The notes under the pieces were generated by a model that saw nothing but the letters and a program-made list of their open reading frames with translations, was not told the origin of the DNA and ran no database searches. Shown one piece after another: positions 1 to 9,465 of a stretch of DNA of 64,000 nt. The stretch comes from Flavobacterium ginsengisoli (GTDB lineage Bacteria; Bacteroidota; Bacteroidia; Flavobacteriales; Flavobacteriaceae). The DNA is taken from NCBI RefSeq assembly GCF_029625315.1, contig NZ_CP121110.1:797501-861500 (forward strand), in the 5' to 3' direction. The position numbers were made by a program, and so were the translations under genes. Within the stretch, counting starts at the first letter, position 1, and the number at the start of each line of letters is the position of its first letter.

Positions 1-441
1 ATGACTATGAAAATTTATATAATTGTTTTTTTTCTTCTTTTTGGATTATCTGCCAATGCTCAAAAAAAAGAAGTTCAGCAATGTATTGAATCATTTTTCG
101 AAGGATTTCATCAAAGAGATTCTATAAAAATAAAATTAGTTTGTTCTGAAAAAATGATATTGCAGTCTATTAGCGAAAGCACTGCAAAAGGGAATAAATT
201 ATCTAATGAAACTGCAAATGAATTTTACAAATCCATAGCATCAATTCCCACAACTTTGAAATTTCAAGAAAAAATATTAAGTTATAATATTCAAATTGAT
301 GGATCAATGGCTCATGTTTGGGCTCCTTATGAATTTTATTTGAATGATAAGTTTAGTCATTCTGGTGTGAATACTTTTACTTTGTTTAAAGAGAAAGATT
401 CTTGGAAAATTATTTATTTGATTGATACAAGAAGAAAATAA
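1..441 (+). CDS. Secreted NTF2/SnoaL-like protein
   Basis: A 146-residue protein with an N-terminal signal peptide (hydrophobic stretch residues 5-18, likely cleavage after SANA before QKK). The mature part, about 125 residues, has the look of the nuclear transport factor 2/SnoaL fold: a helix with FFEGFHQRD, a later MAHVWAPYEFYL strand and a final GVNTFTLFK/WKIIYLID pair of strands. This fold often forms small enzymes or ligand-binding domains, but nothing here identifies a substrate. The window begins at its first ATG; a second in-frame ATG at 7 gives an equally good signal peptide. It converges on the minus-strand endonuclease III gene, whose stop codon directly abuts its own. Confidence 0.7.
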   Translation: MTMKIYIIVFFLLFGLSANAQKKEVQQCIESFFEGFHQRDSIKIKLVCSEKMILQSISESTAKGNKLSNETANEFYKSIASIPTTLKFQEKILSYNIQIDGSMAHVWAPYEFYLNDKFSHSGVNTFTLFKEKDSWKIIYLIDTRRK

Positions 442-1092
442 TTAATTTTTGAGGATTTCAGTATTATAATACAAGCAAATATCATTTAGAAGACATTCTG
501 GACATTTTGGTTTAGGTCTGCAGATTTCACGCCCTAAAAAGGAAATTGCCATTCCTATTTCTGACCAAATATTTTTAGGCAAGACTTGCATTAAATCTTT
601 TTCTACTTTATTTCCATCTTTAGATTCTTTAATTATTCCAATTCTTGGAGCAACTCGTATTACATGTAGATCTGCAATAATTCCTTCTGCAGGTTTGCCA
701 GTTTCTCTTAAAATTACATTTGCAGATTTTCTACCAATTCCTTTTAATGCTGTTAATCCAGTCATTGTTAGAGGAATATCCTTATCTTCTTGTATAGTTG
801 TTGCAATATCTAAAAGCCATTGAGCTTTAGTTCCGTGATTTCGAACTTTCGATATAAAAGGTAAAAAAGTTTCTAAATCAGTTTTTGATAAACTTTTAAG
901 TGTAGGGAATTTTTCAAACAAAGCTGGTGCAATTGAGTTAATATTGGCATCAGAATCTTGAGCAGATAAAACAACCATAACCAATAATTGATATGGATTT
1001 TGATAATCTAATGGATGTTTTTTGTTTTTGTACTTTTTTAAAATGGGTTTTAATTTAGTTTCCCAGTTTGATGTTTCTCCAAATAGATCCAT
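442..1092 (-). CDS. nth: Endonuclease III (DNA glycosylase/AP lyase)
   Basis: A 216-residue HhH-GPD DNA glycosylase of base excision repair, which removes oxidised pyrimidines and nicks abasic sites. The helix-hairpin-helix LKGIGRKSANVIL (about residues 116-128) carries the catalytic lysine K122, and the catalytic aspartate is D141 in IADLHVIRV. The C-terminal [4Fe-4S] loop has cysteines at 191, 197, 200 and 206, spaced C-x5-C-x2-C-x5-C; the usual spacing starts with C-x6-C, so this loop is one residue short. Length fits the family. The gene lies 43 bases downstream of the alpha/beta hydrolase on the same strand, so the two may be cotranscribed. Confidence 0.93.
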   Translation of the reverse strand: MDLFGETSNWETKLKPILKKYKNKKHPLDYQNPYQLLVMVVLSAQDSDANINSIAPALFEKFPTLKSLSKTDLETFLPFISKVRNHGTKAQWLLDIATTIQEDKDIPLTMTGLTALKGIGRKSANVILRETGKPAEGIIADLHVIRVAPRIGIIKESKDGNKVEKDLMQVLPKNIWSEIGMAISFLGREICRPKPKCPECLLNDICLYYNTEILKN

Positions 1093-1135
1093 TTTAATCT
1101 CTTTTAAAATAATAATGAAATAGTTATCTATAAAG

Positions 1136-2003
1136 TTAATTGATTTTGATGAATTCTAGAATTTTTTTGATAACATTTTGATTTCCAAGTATTTTTCTAT
1201 GCCCCAATCCATCGGTTAAAAACAAAGTTCCATTTTTAAGGTTTTCGTGAATGTGTTTACCGGCTTTTACAGATACCTCAGGGTCATCATTATCATGGAT
1301 AACTAAAACAGGAATATTAATTTTCTTAGTCGCTCTATAAGCTGAAAAATCATCCATTTTTACTTGGTATTTTTCTTCAAAAGCATCTCTTAAACGATTG
1401 CTAATTTCTTTTTGCAAACCTAATTTAAAAGTAAATTCATCTAAAATATCTTGAACAATATCTCCACTTCCTATAATTACTGCCTTTTTTACTCGAAGCC
1501 CATCTTTAATTGCGTTTAGAACAGACATTCCACCTAAAGAGTGTCCGATTGCAATTTCAAAAGGTCCAAATTGCTTTTCTATTTCTAAAACAGAAGCAAT
1601 AAACTCCGACATTATTGTTGTTTTACCTTTTGATTTTCCGTGTGCCGGCGCATCAAAGCTAACTGTGGAATACCCTTTTGCTAAAAGTTCGTCTGCAATT
1701 TTAAAAAGTTGTGTTCCTCTTCCAGACCAACCGTGAACCAATAATACTTTACGTTCACTTTGCCCATAAGTATATGTAACAACACTTTTATCAATTGCTG
1801 GAACATAAATTAATTCTTGAATGCTTTTGGCATCCATTTCTAATTCTCGTTTAGGAACTTTATGTTTTATTGGTGTTGTGAAAATCTTTGCAGACAAATT
1901 TTGTAACTAATTTTGTAGAAATAAAAGCGCATATTTTCGCAGATATTATAATAATCTTAGGAATTTTTAATGATTTAATAGGATTGATTGCCTTTTTTGC
2001 CAT
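1136..2003 (-). CDS. Alpha/beta hydrolase (apparent N-terminal frameshift)
   Basis: Alpha/beta-hydrolase-fold protein with an oxyanion-type VHGWSGRG segment, a nucleophile elbow GHSLGG and a C-terminal DGLGHRKIL carrying the likely catalytic histidine; an Asp in VIHDNDDPE may complete the triad. The substrate cannot be told. In the frame as given, the only start is a TTG at 1897, giving 253 residues. In the neighbouring frame an ATG at 2003 opens a hydrophobic amphipathic N-terminus typical of this family (MAKKAINPIKS...), and it joins perfectly if one base is removed from GCAGAC at 1890-1895, restoring KFAAKIFTTP and a 288-residue protein. I infer a one-base sequence error rather than decay. 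nth follows. Confidence 0.8.
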
Positions 2004-2118
2004 TTCAATAAAACTTATTTTAGGGAAGGATTTTGCTTGTTTTTTTGCTAAATTTAAAAAACATAAAAGTAGTATATAAATTATTGCTTCTTATGATAAT
2101 CATAAATTAATTTCTAAA

Positions 2119-3546
2119 ATGGAAATATTTCATATTAGCGCAGAATGTTATCCTGTGGCAAAGGTTGGCGGATTAGGTGATGTTGTGGGTGCTTTACCTA
2201 AATATCAACAATCTGCCGGTCATGATGTTAGAGTTGTAATTCCTTGTTATGACACTAAATTTAGAAAAGAAAATGATTTTGAGTGTGTTCATTGGGGTAA
2301 TGTTAAATTAGGAAATTTTAATTTCCCGTTTAGTGTCTTAAAAGAGACAACAGACAAATTGGGTTTCGAACTGTATTTAATAGAAATTAATGAATTGTTT
2401 AATAGACCAGATGTGTATGGTTATGAAGATGATATCGAAAGATTTTTGTCTTTTCAGATAGCAACACTAGATTGGATAATCGCTAGAAGTGCAATTCCAG
2501 ACATTGTTAATTGCCATGATCATCATACTGGTGTTATTCCGTTTATGTTGCAGTTTGCTTATAAATATGAAAGTTTAAAGAATGTAAAAACAACTATAAC
2601 TATTCATAATGGTTTATATCAGGGGTGGTTTGGTTTTGATAAATTATATTATTTGCCAGAATTTAATCTAAAACATGTTGGGTTTTTAGAATGGAGCAAT
2701 TCGATAAATTCATTGGCCGTTGGCATTAAATGTGCAAATGCCATAACTACTGTTTCTCCAAGCTATTTGAATGAAATTAATATATCAGCAAATGGATTAG
2801 AATCACTGTTTAATTCTGTAAGAAATAAATCGAAAGGAATTTTAAACGGAATTGACATCGAAGTTTGGAATCCTATGAAAGATCAAATGATTGCCGAAAA
2901 TTATTCGATTGAAGATTTTGAAACGGGAAAAAGAAAAAATAAAGAAAAGCTGTGCGAAGAATTTGAATTAGATCCGTCAAAACCATTATTTAGTTTTATT
3001 GGACGATTGTTTGAAGAAAAAGGAGGCGATTTGCTCCCGCATGCTTCTGCTTTGGCATTGTCTGAACATTTCGAAGAAATTAATATTTTGATTTTAGGAT
3101 CGGGAAATGCAGAAATTGAATCGCAATTAACGCAACTTCGAAATGATTATAAAGGAAATTACAATGTTTTTATAGGTTATAATGAAGATTTAGCGCATTT
3201 GATTTATGCAGGTTCAGATTATATTTTAATGCCTTCTAGGGTTGAACCATGCGGGTTAAATCAAATGTATGCTATGCGTTACGGAACTATTCCGATTGTT
3301 AGAAGAACTGGAGGGTTAAGAGATACGGTTGTTGATTTTGGAGATGACGGAAATGGCATTTGTCATGATCAGGCTTCGGTAGCAGATATATGCTATTCAA
3401 TAAATCGTGCTGTTAGGTTGTATGAGGATAAAATAAATTTAAATAAAGTTTTAACGAAAGGAATGTCAGCAGATCATTCCTGGGAAAGTGTTTGCCAAGA
3501 ATATATCGAAATATACAACTTAATAATTCAGCAAAATGAAATTTAA
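2119..3546 (+). CDS. glgA: Glycogen synthase (GT5)
   Basis: A 475-residue GT5 starch/glycogen synthase that transfers glucose from ADP-glucose to a growing alpha-1,4-glucan in the cytoplasm. The N-terminal ADP-glucose loop KVGGLGDVVG is at residues 15-24. The C-terminal Rossmann domain has FSFIGRLFEEKGGD and the nucleotide-sugar site PSRVEPCGLNQ followed by RRTGGLRDTV near residues 373-402. It starts 115 bases from the divergent hydrolase and overlaps the next gene, glgC, by 11 bases, which implies translational coupling. Together with glgC and glgB it makes a complete glycogen synthesis operon. Confidence 0.95.
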   Translation: MEIFHISAECYPVAKVGGLGDVVGALPKYQQSAGHDVRVVIPCYDTKFRKENDFECVHWGNVKLGNFNFPFSVLKETTDKLGFELYLIEINELFNRPDVYGYEDDIERFLSFQIATLDWIIARSAIPDIVNCHDHHTGVIPFMLQFAYKYESLKNVKTTITIHNGLYQGWFGFDKLYYLPEFNLKHVGFLEWSNSINSLAVGIKCANAITTVSPSYLNEINISANGLESLFNSVRNKSKGILNGIDIEVWNPMKDQMIAENYSIEDFETGKRKNKEKLCEEFELDPSKPLFSFIGRLFEEKGGDLLPHASALALSEHFEEINILILGSGNAEIESQLTQLRNDYKGNYNVFIGYNEDLAHLIYAGSDYILMPSRVEPCGLNQMYAMRYGTIPIVRRTGGLRDTVVDFGDDGNGICHDQASVADICYSINRAVRLYEDKINLNKVLTKGMSADHSWESVCQEYIEIYNLIIQQNEI

Positions 3547-4816
3547 AAAGAAAAATGTAGTTGCCATTATTTTAGGAGGTGGACAGGGTTCACGTTTATT
3601 TCCATTGACAGAAACAAGATCAAAGCCGGCAGTTCCTATTGGAGGAAAGTACCGTTTGGTCGATATTCCGATTTCGAATTGTATTAATTCTGATATTTTT
3701 AAAATATTTGTATTGACGCAATTTAATTCTGCATCTCTAAATGCTCATATTAAAAACACTTTTAATTTTAGTATTTTTAGCCAATCTTTCGTTGATATTT
3801 TAGTCGCAGAACAAACTCCTGATAATCCGACTTGGTTTCAGGGAACTGCTGATGCAGTAAGACAATGTATGTCACATTTTTTAAAGCACGATTTTGACCA
3901 CGCTTTAATTCTTTCTGGAGATCAGTTGTATCAAATGGATTTTAATGAAATGCTTGAAGCGCATATTGCGGCTGATGCTGAAATTTCTATTGCAACTTTA
4001 CCAGTAAATGCCAAAGATGCTCCAGAATTTGGTATTCTTAAAACAGATCATGAAAACAACATTCATGCGTTTATAGAAAAACCTCATGCTTCTTTATTGC
4101 CAGAATGGGAATCTGAAGTGAGTGAGCAAATGCAAGAAAAGGGGAAAAAGTATCTTGCTTCGATGGGAATTTATATTTTCAATAAACCATTGCTAGAAGA
4201 ATTAATGGCTGACCAAGAAACGAAAGATTTTGGAAAAGAAATTATTCCGCAAGCTGTTGGGAAGCATAAAATCTTAAGTTATCAATATGAAGGATATTGG
4301 ACAGATATTGGAAATATAGAATCATTTTTTGAAGCAAATATTGGTTTAACTGCAGATATTCCAGAATTTAATTTATTTGATAACGAAAACAAAATCTTTA
4401 CTAGACCAAGATTATTGCCTCCTTCTAAATTTAGAAATTCGATTATCAATCAATCTTTAATTTCTGAAGGCTGTATTATTAATGCAAAAGAAATTAAAAG
4501 CTCTGTAATTGGTATTCGTTCTAGAATTGGCGAAGGAACTGTTTTAGAGAACTGTTACGTAATGGGTAATGATTTCTATCAGGATCTAGAAGAATTAAAT
4601 CATGAAAGCAGTATTAATAAAATTCATGTTGGTATAGGAGAGAATTGTTATATCAAAAATGCTTTGGTTGATAAAAATGTTCGTATTGGAAACAATGTGC
4701 ATATTTCGGGAGGAAAGCATTTAGACAATTTTACTAATGAATTATACAGCATAAAAGACGGAATTGTTGTTGTCAAAAAAGGAGTAACATTATCTGATAA
4801 TTTTAGAATTGAATAA
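3536..4816 (+). CDS. glgC: Glucose-1-phosphate adenylyltransferase
   Basis: A 426-residue ADP-glucose pyrophosphorylase, the committed and normally allosterically regulated step of glycogen synthesis (ATP + glucose-1-phosphate to ADP-glucose + PPi). The N-terminal nucleotidyltransferase signature GGGQGSRLFPLTETRSKPA starts at residue 14; WFQGTADAVRQ, SGDQLYQMDF and FGILKTD mark the glucose-1-phosphate and nucleotide sites. The last 130 or so residues form a left-handed beta-helix (repeated I/V-I/G hexads such as SSVIGIRSRIGEGTVLENC), used for oligomerisation and effector binding. The start is fixed by the ATG overlapping the end of glgA. Likely cotranscribed with glgA and glgB. Confidence 0.95.
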   Translation: MKFKKKNVVAIILGGGQGSRLFPLTETRSKPAVPIGGKYRLVDIPISNCINSDIFKIFVLTQFNSASLNAHIKNTFNFSIFSQSFVDILVAEQTPDNPTWFQGTADAVRQCMSHFLKHDFDHALILSGDQLYQMDFNEMLEAHIAADAEISIATLPVNAKDAPEFGILKTDHENNIHAFIEKPHASLLPEWESEVSEQMQEKGKKYLASMGIYIFNKPLLEELMADQETKDFGKEIIPQAVGKHKILSYQYEGYWTDIGNIESFFEANIGLTADIPEFNLFDNENKIFTRPRLLPPSKFRNSIINQSLISEGCIINAKEIKSSVIGIRSRIGEGTVLENCYVMGNDFYQDLEELNHESSINKIHVGIGENCYIKNALVDKNVRIGNNVHISGGKHLDNFTNELYSIKDGIVVVKKGVTLSDNFRIE

Positions 4817-4839
4817 TCTAAATTAAGTTTCAATAATAA

Positions 4840-4857
4840 TTCCGATTGCTATCGGAA
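4840..4857. repeat. Short perfect palindrome between glgC and glgB
   Basis: TTCCGAT TGCT ATCGGAA is a perfect 7-bp stem with a 4-base loop in the 69-base glgC-glgB gap. No T-tract follows, so it is not an ordinary terminator. It could be a small extragenic palindrome or an mRNA-stabilising hairpin inside the operon. Confidence 0.5.
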
Positions 4858-4885
4858 CCATCTTCAATTGTCTTAAAAAATAAAT

Positions 4886-6790
4886 ATGACTAAAGTAATC
4901 GCACACTCTCTTTTTACCGATTTTGATATAGATTTATTCAAAGCAGGCAAACATTTCAGATTATATGAAAAACTTGGAGCTCATTTAATTGAAGTGAACG
5001 GAGTTAAAGGCGTTTATTTTGCTGTTTGGGCTCCAACGGCTCAAGCTGTTTCTGTAATTGGTGATTTTAATTATTGGACGCAAGGTGAACATAATTTAAA
5101 TGTTCGCTGGGATTCTTCTGGAATTTGGGAAGGGTTTATTCCAGATATTTCAAAAGGAGCACTTTATAAATACAAAATTCAATCTAATATAAATGGCGTA
5201 GTTACCGAAAAAGCCGATCCCTTTGCACGTTATTGCGAAAAACCGCCTCATACGGCATCTGTAGTTTGGGACTTGGATTATAAATGGAAAGATGATAATT
5301 GGATGCAAAATCGTCAGGATTTTAATGCTCTAGACAAACCCTATTCGGTTTATGAAGTGCATTTAGGTTCTTGGAAACGAGGAGATCATAATCGATTTTT
5401 AACTTATCTTGAACTTGCAGATGATTTAGTAAAATATGTAAAAGAAACTGGTTTTACACATGTTGAGTTTATGCCAATTATGGAGTATCCTTATGATCCT
5501 TCATGGGGATATCAATTAACAGGATACTTTGCGCCAACTTCTCGCTTTGGGAAACCGCAAGATTTTATGGTCTTGGTAGATAAATTACATCAGGAAGGAA
5601 TTGGTGTAATTCTAGATTGGGTTCCATCACATTTTCCAGATGATGCGCATGGTTTAGGATATTTTGACGGCTCGCATTTATACGAACATCCAGATAGAAG
5701 AAAAGGATATCATCCAGATTGGAAAAGTTTAGTGTTTAATTATGGAAGAAATGAAGTTCGAGCTTTCTTAATAAGTAATGCTGTTTTTTGGCTTCAGAAT
5801 TATCACATCGATGGACTTCGTGTTGATGCTGTTGCTTCGATGCTTTATTTAGATTATTCTCGAAAAGATGGTGAGTGGGAAGCTAATATTTTTGGGGGAA
5901 GGGAAAATTTAGACTCAATTAGTTTTCTTAAAGAATTTAATGAAGTAATCTATTCTAATTTTAATGGTATTCAGACTATTGCAGAAGAAAGCACTTCTTT
6001 TTCTATGGTTTCGAGACCCACTTCTTTTGGAGGTTTAGGTTTTGGAATGAAATGGATGATGGGTTGGATGCATGATACTTTAAAATATTTCGAGAAAGAA
6101 ACGGTTTATAGAAAATACCATCAAAATGAATTGACTTTTTCTATGACATATGCGTTTACTGAAAATTTCATGCTTCCATTTTCTCATGACGAAGTGGTTT
6201 ATGGCAAAAAATCTCTGATTTATAAAATGCCTGGAGACGAATGGCAACGTTTTGCAAATTTAAGATTGTTGTACGGTTACATGTTTACACATCCAGGAAC
6301 AAAATTGCTCTTTATGGGTGCTGAATTCGGTCAAACAGGGGAGTGGAATTTCGAACAAAGTTTGGACTGGCATTTATTACAATATGACTTTCATTCTGGG
6401 ATAAAGAGATTGATTACCGATTTAAATCAATTGTATAAATCACAGCCTGCTTTGTATGAGAAACAATTTACTGGAGACGGTTTTGAATGGATCAATTATT
6501 CCGATCATCAAAATGCTGTTTTGTCTTATATCCGAAAAGGAAATAATCCAGATGATAATATTATTGTAGTGTGCAATTTTACTCAAGTTGTTCGAGAAAA
6601 TTATAGAATTGGTATTCCTAGAAAAGGCAAACTGCAAGAAATTTTTAATAGCGATGCCAAATTATATGGCGGAAGTGGTATAGAAAATTCTAAAATTCTA
6701 AAAACAGATTCAATATCTTATGATGGAAGAGATTTTTCTGCCGAACTAGTTTTGCCACCTTTGAGCGTTACCGTATATATTTTAGTTTAA
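4886..6790 (+). CDS. glgB: 1,4-alpha-glucan branching enzyme (GH13)
   Basis: A 634-residue GH13 glycogen branching enzyme that cuts an alpha-1,4 chain and reattaches it through an alpha-1,6 bond. An N-terminal CBM48 domain (AVWAPTAQAVSVIGDFNYW, near residue 45) precedes the catalytic barrel. Nucleophile D314 is in GLRVDAVASM, general acid E367 in IAEEST, and transition-state stabiliser D435 in FSHDEVV. The C-terminal beta domain ends with PPLSVTVYIL. It lacks the extra N-terminal module of E. coli-type enzymes, as its length shows. It sits 69 bases after glgC and completes the glycogen operon. Confidence 0.95.
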   Translation: MTKVIAHSLFTDFDIDLFKAGKHFRLYEKLGAHLIEVNGVKGVYFAVWAPTAQAVSVIGDFNYWTQGEHNLNVRWDSSGIWEGFIPDISKGALYKYKIQSNINGVVTEKADPFARYCEKPPHTASVVWDLDYKWKDDNWMQNRQDFNALDKPYSVYEVHLGSWKRGDHNRFLTYLELADDLVKYVKETGFTHVEFMPIMEYPYDPSWGYQLTGYFAPTSRFGKPQDFMVLVDKLHQEGIGVILDWVPSHFPDDAHGLGYFDGSHLYEHPDRRKGYHPDWKSLVFNYGRNEVRAFLISNAVFWLQNYHIDGLRVDAVASMLYLDYSRKDGEWEANIFGGRENLDSISFLKEFNEVIYSNFNGIQTIAEESTSFSMVSRPTSFGGLGFGMKWMMGWMHDTLKYFEKETVYRKYHQNELTFSMTYAFTENFMLPFSHDEVVYGKKSLIYKMPGDEWQRFANLRLLYGYMFTHPGTKLLFMGAEFGQTGEWNFEQSLDWHLLQYDFHSGIKRLITDLNQLYKSQPALYEKQFTGDGFEWINYSDHQNAVLSYIRKGNNPDDNIIVVCNFTQVVRENYRIGIPRKGKLQEIFNSDAKLYGGSGIENSKILKTDSISYDGRDFSAELVLPPLSVTVYILV

Positions 6791-6793
6791 TTT

Positions 6794-6814
6794 AAAATCT
6801 TGAAGTAAGATTTT
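6794..6814 (+). terminator. Weak hairpin after glgB
   Basis: AAAATCTT-GAAGT-AAGATTTT is a perfect 8-bp AT-rich stem four bases after the glgB stop, followed by GTTATT rather than a strong T-run. It may attenuate transcription at the end of the glycogen operon, but the weak T-tract leaves doubt. Confidence 0.4.
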
Positions 6815-6981
6815 GTTATTATATCGTTTCAAAATTATCAAATTGTTGATTTTTTGTTTGGTAATTTGTAACTCATTCAGAAAAAACGTTTTCGTGAATA
6901 AACCTTTTATTCATAGGGTGTTACAGACTTTTTTTGTATGTTTGAATGAAAGAAAATGTTATAAATTAATTCATTGGAGAT

Positions 6982-9381
6982 ATGATTACAAACACATCAT
7001 TAGAATACAAAGGCGATTTATATCCATCAAAAATTGTCTCGTATGAACATGAAGGAGATTCTATTTTCTTTAATACGGATAATAAGGTAATTTTAAAAGT
7101 TACTATTCTTCGTGATAGTTTAATTCGATTCCGTTTTACTACAAAAGGCTATTTCAGCAACGATTTTTCATATGCCATTGATAAAACACAACTTCATGGC
7201 TACAACTTTTTGGAAGTTACTGAAGAAGAAACCTACTTTCAAATTAGAACTAGTAAAGTTAAATGTAAAATTCAGAAAGCAGATCTTCGTCTTGCGATTT
7301 ACGATTTAAATGATTTTCTAATTCTTGAAGATGAACTTGGTTTTCATTGGGAAGAAAGCTACGAATATGGCGGGAATATTGTAAAAATGAGCAAATTCGC
7401 TAAAGATGGCGAATGTTATTACGGTTTAGGCGATAAAGCCACTCAAATGAATCTTAAAGGCAAAAGAGTAGAAAATTTTGCTACAGATCAATATGCTTAC
7501 CAGAAAGATCAAGAACCGTTATATAAAGTGGTTCCTTTTTATATTGGACTTCATAACAAACAGTCTTATGGTATATTTTTCGATAATACTTTCAGAACTT
7601 TCTTTGATTTTTGTCAAGAAAGAAGAAATGTTACTAGTTTCTGGGCTGAAGGTGGCGAAATGAACTATTATTTTGTTTATGGTCCTCAAATGCAGGACGT
7701 TGTTACCACTTATACCGATTTAACAGGTAAGCCAGAATTACCGCCACTTTGGGTTTTAGGATACCATCAATGCAAATGGAGTTATTATCCTGAAAATAAG
7801 GTTAAAGAAATTACATCAAAATTTAGAGAGCTTCAGATTCCTTGTGATGCCATTTATTTGGATATCGATTATATGGACGGATTTAGATGCTTTACTTGGA
7901 ATAAAAACTATTTTCCCGATCCAAAAAGAATGGTTTCTGAATTAGCAGAAGATGGTTTTAAAACTATTGTAATTATTGATCCAGGAATTAAAATTGATAA
8001 AGATTACTGGGTTTATAAAGAAGCTTTAGAGAAAGATTATTTCTGTAAAAGAGCCGACGGTCCTTATATGAAAGGAAAAGTTTGGCCAGGAGAATGTAAT
8101 TTCCCTGATTACACAAATCCCATAGTTAGAGAATGGTGGGCTGGTTTATTTAAAGAATTAATTGCAGAAATTGGAGTAAAGGGAGTTTGGAATGATATGA
8201 ATGAACCAGCTGTTATGGAGGTTCCTAATAAAACATTTCCCATGGATGTTCGCCATGTTTACGATGGAAATCCTTGTAGCCATAGAAAAGCTCATAATAT
8301 TTATGGAACTCAAATGGCGAGAGCCACTTATCATGGTGTAAAACGATTTGCATATCCAAAACGTCCGTTTGTCATTACAAGATCGGCTTATGCTGGTGCA
8401 CAGCGTTATACATCATCATGGACAGGTGATAATGTAGCAACTTGGGAACATTTATGGATTGCAAATATTCAGGTTCAGAGATTATCTATTTCTGGAATGG
8501 GATTTACAGGCTCTGATATTGGGGGTTTTGCCGAACAGCCAACAGGAGAATTGTATGCACGTTGGATTCAATTAGGTGTTTTTCACCCTTTCTGTAGAAC
8601 TCATTCTTCTGGAGATCATGGAAATCAAGAACCTTGGGCTTTTGATGAAGAAGTAATTAATATTACTAGAAAATTTGTGAGTCTTCGTTACCAATTGTTG
8701 CCTTATTTGTACACTATGTTTTGGCAATATATTGAGGAGGGAGTTCCTATGCTAAAGCCATTGGTTTATTATGATCAAGATGATACGCAAACACATTATC
8801 GCAACGACGAGTTTATCTTTGGAAACCAGATTTTAGTCTGCCCTATACTTGAACCTAATGCTGTAGGTAGACGTATGTATATTCCTAGAGGGGAATGGTA
8901 TAACTATTGGACCAATGAGTTGTTTATCGGAGGAAGAGAAATTTGGATTGATACCAAATTTGATGAGATTCCTGTCTTTGTAAAAGCTGGAGCAATTATT
9001 CCAAAATATCCTGTTCAACAGTATGTAGGCGAATTAGAATTTGATGAATTAACGTTGGATGTTTACTATAAAAATGGTAAAGAACAGTCGGCTGTATATG
9101 AAGATGCTCAAGATGGTTACGATTACAAAAAAGGACGCTACAGTTATTTGTCGCTACGAAATGTTGGAAAAGAAAAGGAATTGATTATTCAACTTCATAA
9201 AGAAGGGAAGTATATAACTCCTTACACTAAATATAAAATCAATCTTATCGGATTGCCTTTTAAAGTTGTAGAAATAGAAATTGACAACGAAAAGATTGAA
9301 TTTGACAAAATTAGTTTTGAGCAAAATAATTTCTTAATAGTTGATAAAGAGTTTAATGAACTTCATATTGTTGGCGAATAG
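6982..9381 (+). CDS. GH31 alpha-glucosidase
   Basis: A 799-residue glycoside hydrolase family 31 enzyme, expected to release glucose from non-reducing ends of alpha-glucans. Nucleophile D405 lies in GVWNDMNEPAV and the acid/base D483 in SSWTGDNVATW. Upstream are the N-terminal beta-sandwich and a substrate-site segment DIDYMDG; downstream are HPFCRTHSSGDH and the C-terminal beta domains. No signal peptide is visible, so it probably acts in the cytoplasm on glycogen or imported oligosaccharides. The start at 6982 has a purine-rich TTGGAGAT just before it. It follows glgB by 191 bases, which suggests glycogen breakdown is encoded beside synthesis. Confidence 0.93.
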   Translation: MITNTSLEYKGDLYPSKIVSYEHEGDSIFFNTDNKVILKVTILRDSLIRFRFTTKGYFSNDFSYAIDKTQLHGYNFLEVTEEETYFQIRTSKVKCKIQKADLRLAIYDLNDFLILEDELGFHWEESYEYGGNIVKMSKFAKDGECYYGLGDKATQMNLKGKRVENFATDQYAYQKDQEPLYKVVPFYIGLHNKQSYGIFFDNTFRTFFDFCQERRNVTSFWAEGGEMNYYFVYGPQMQDVVTTYTDLTGKPELPPLWVLGYHQCKWSYYPENKVKEITSKFRELQIPCDAIYLDIDYMDGFRCFTWNKNYFPDPKRMVSELAEDGFKTIVIIDPGIKIDKDYWVYKEALEKDYFCKRADGPYMKGKVWPGECNFPDYTNPIVREWWAGLFKELIAEIGVKGVWNDMNEPAVMEVPNKTFPMDVRHVYDGNPCSHRKAHNIYGTQMARATYHGVKRFAYPKRPFVITRSAYAGAQRYTSSWTGDNVATWEHLWIANIQVQRLSISGMGFTGSDIGGFAEQPTGELYARWIQLGVFHPFCRTHSSGDHGNQEPWAFDEEVINITRKFVSLRYQLLPYLYTMFWQYIEEGVPMLKPLVYYDQDDTQTHYRNDEFIFGNQILVCPILEPNAVGRRMYIPRGEWYNYWTNELFIGGREIWIDTKFDEIPVFVKAGAIIPKYPVQQYVGELEFDELTLDVYYKNGKEQSAVYEDAQDGYDYKKGRYSYLSLRNVGKEKELIIQLHKEGKYITPYTKYKINLIGLPFKVVEIEIDNEKIEFDKISFEQNNFLIVDKEFNELHIVGE

Positions 9382-9437
9382 TTAAATTTTGATATTTTTT
9401 TATTTTAATGTATAAAATATTTTATTTTTTTTAATCG

Positions 9438-9445
9438 TATTTTTG
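9438..9445 (+). promoter_or_regulatory. TAnnTTTG promoter box for the M48 gene
   Basis: TATTTTTG matches the Bacteroidota sigma-A -7 consensus and lies 20 bases before the ATG of the M48 peptidase gene. The -33 element is not clear because the upstream DNA is almost pure AT. Confidence 0.55.
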
Positions 9446-9465
9446 TTATAAAAATAGCTCGAATT

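Noticed and set aside
1888..2079. Open frame of 63 codons on the plus strand
   Set aside because: It is antisense to the restored N-terminus of the alpha/beta hydrolase, which fits its family; no promoter or similarity supports the plus-strand frame.
6813..7046. 77-codon frame before the GH31 gene
   Set aside because: It overlaps the GH31 start, has no family likeness, and its hydrophobic content comes from AT-rich non-coding DNA.
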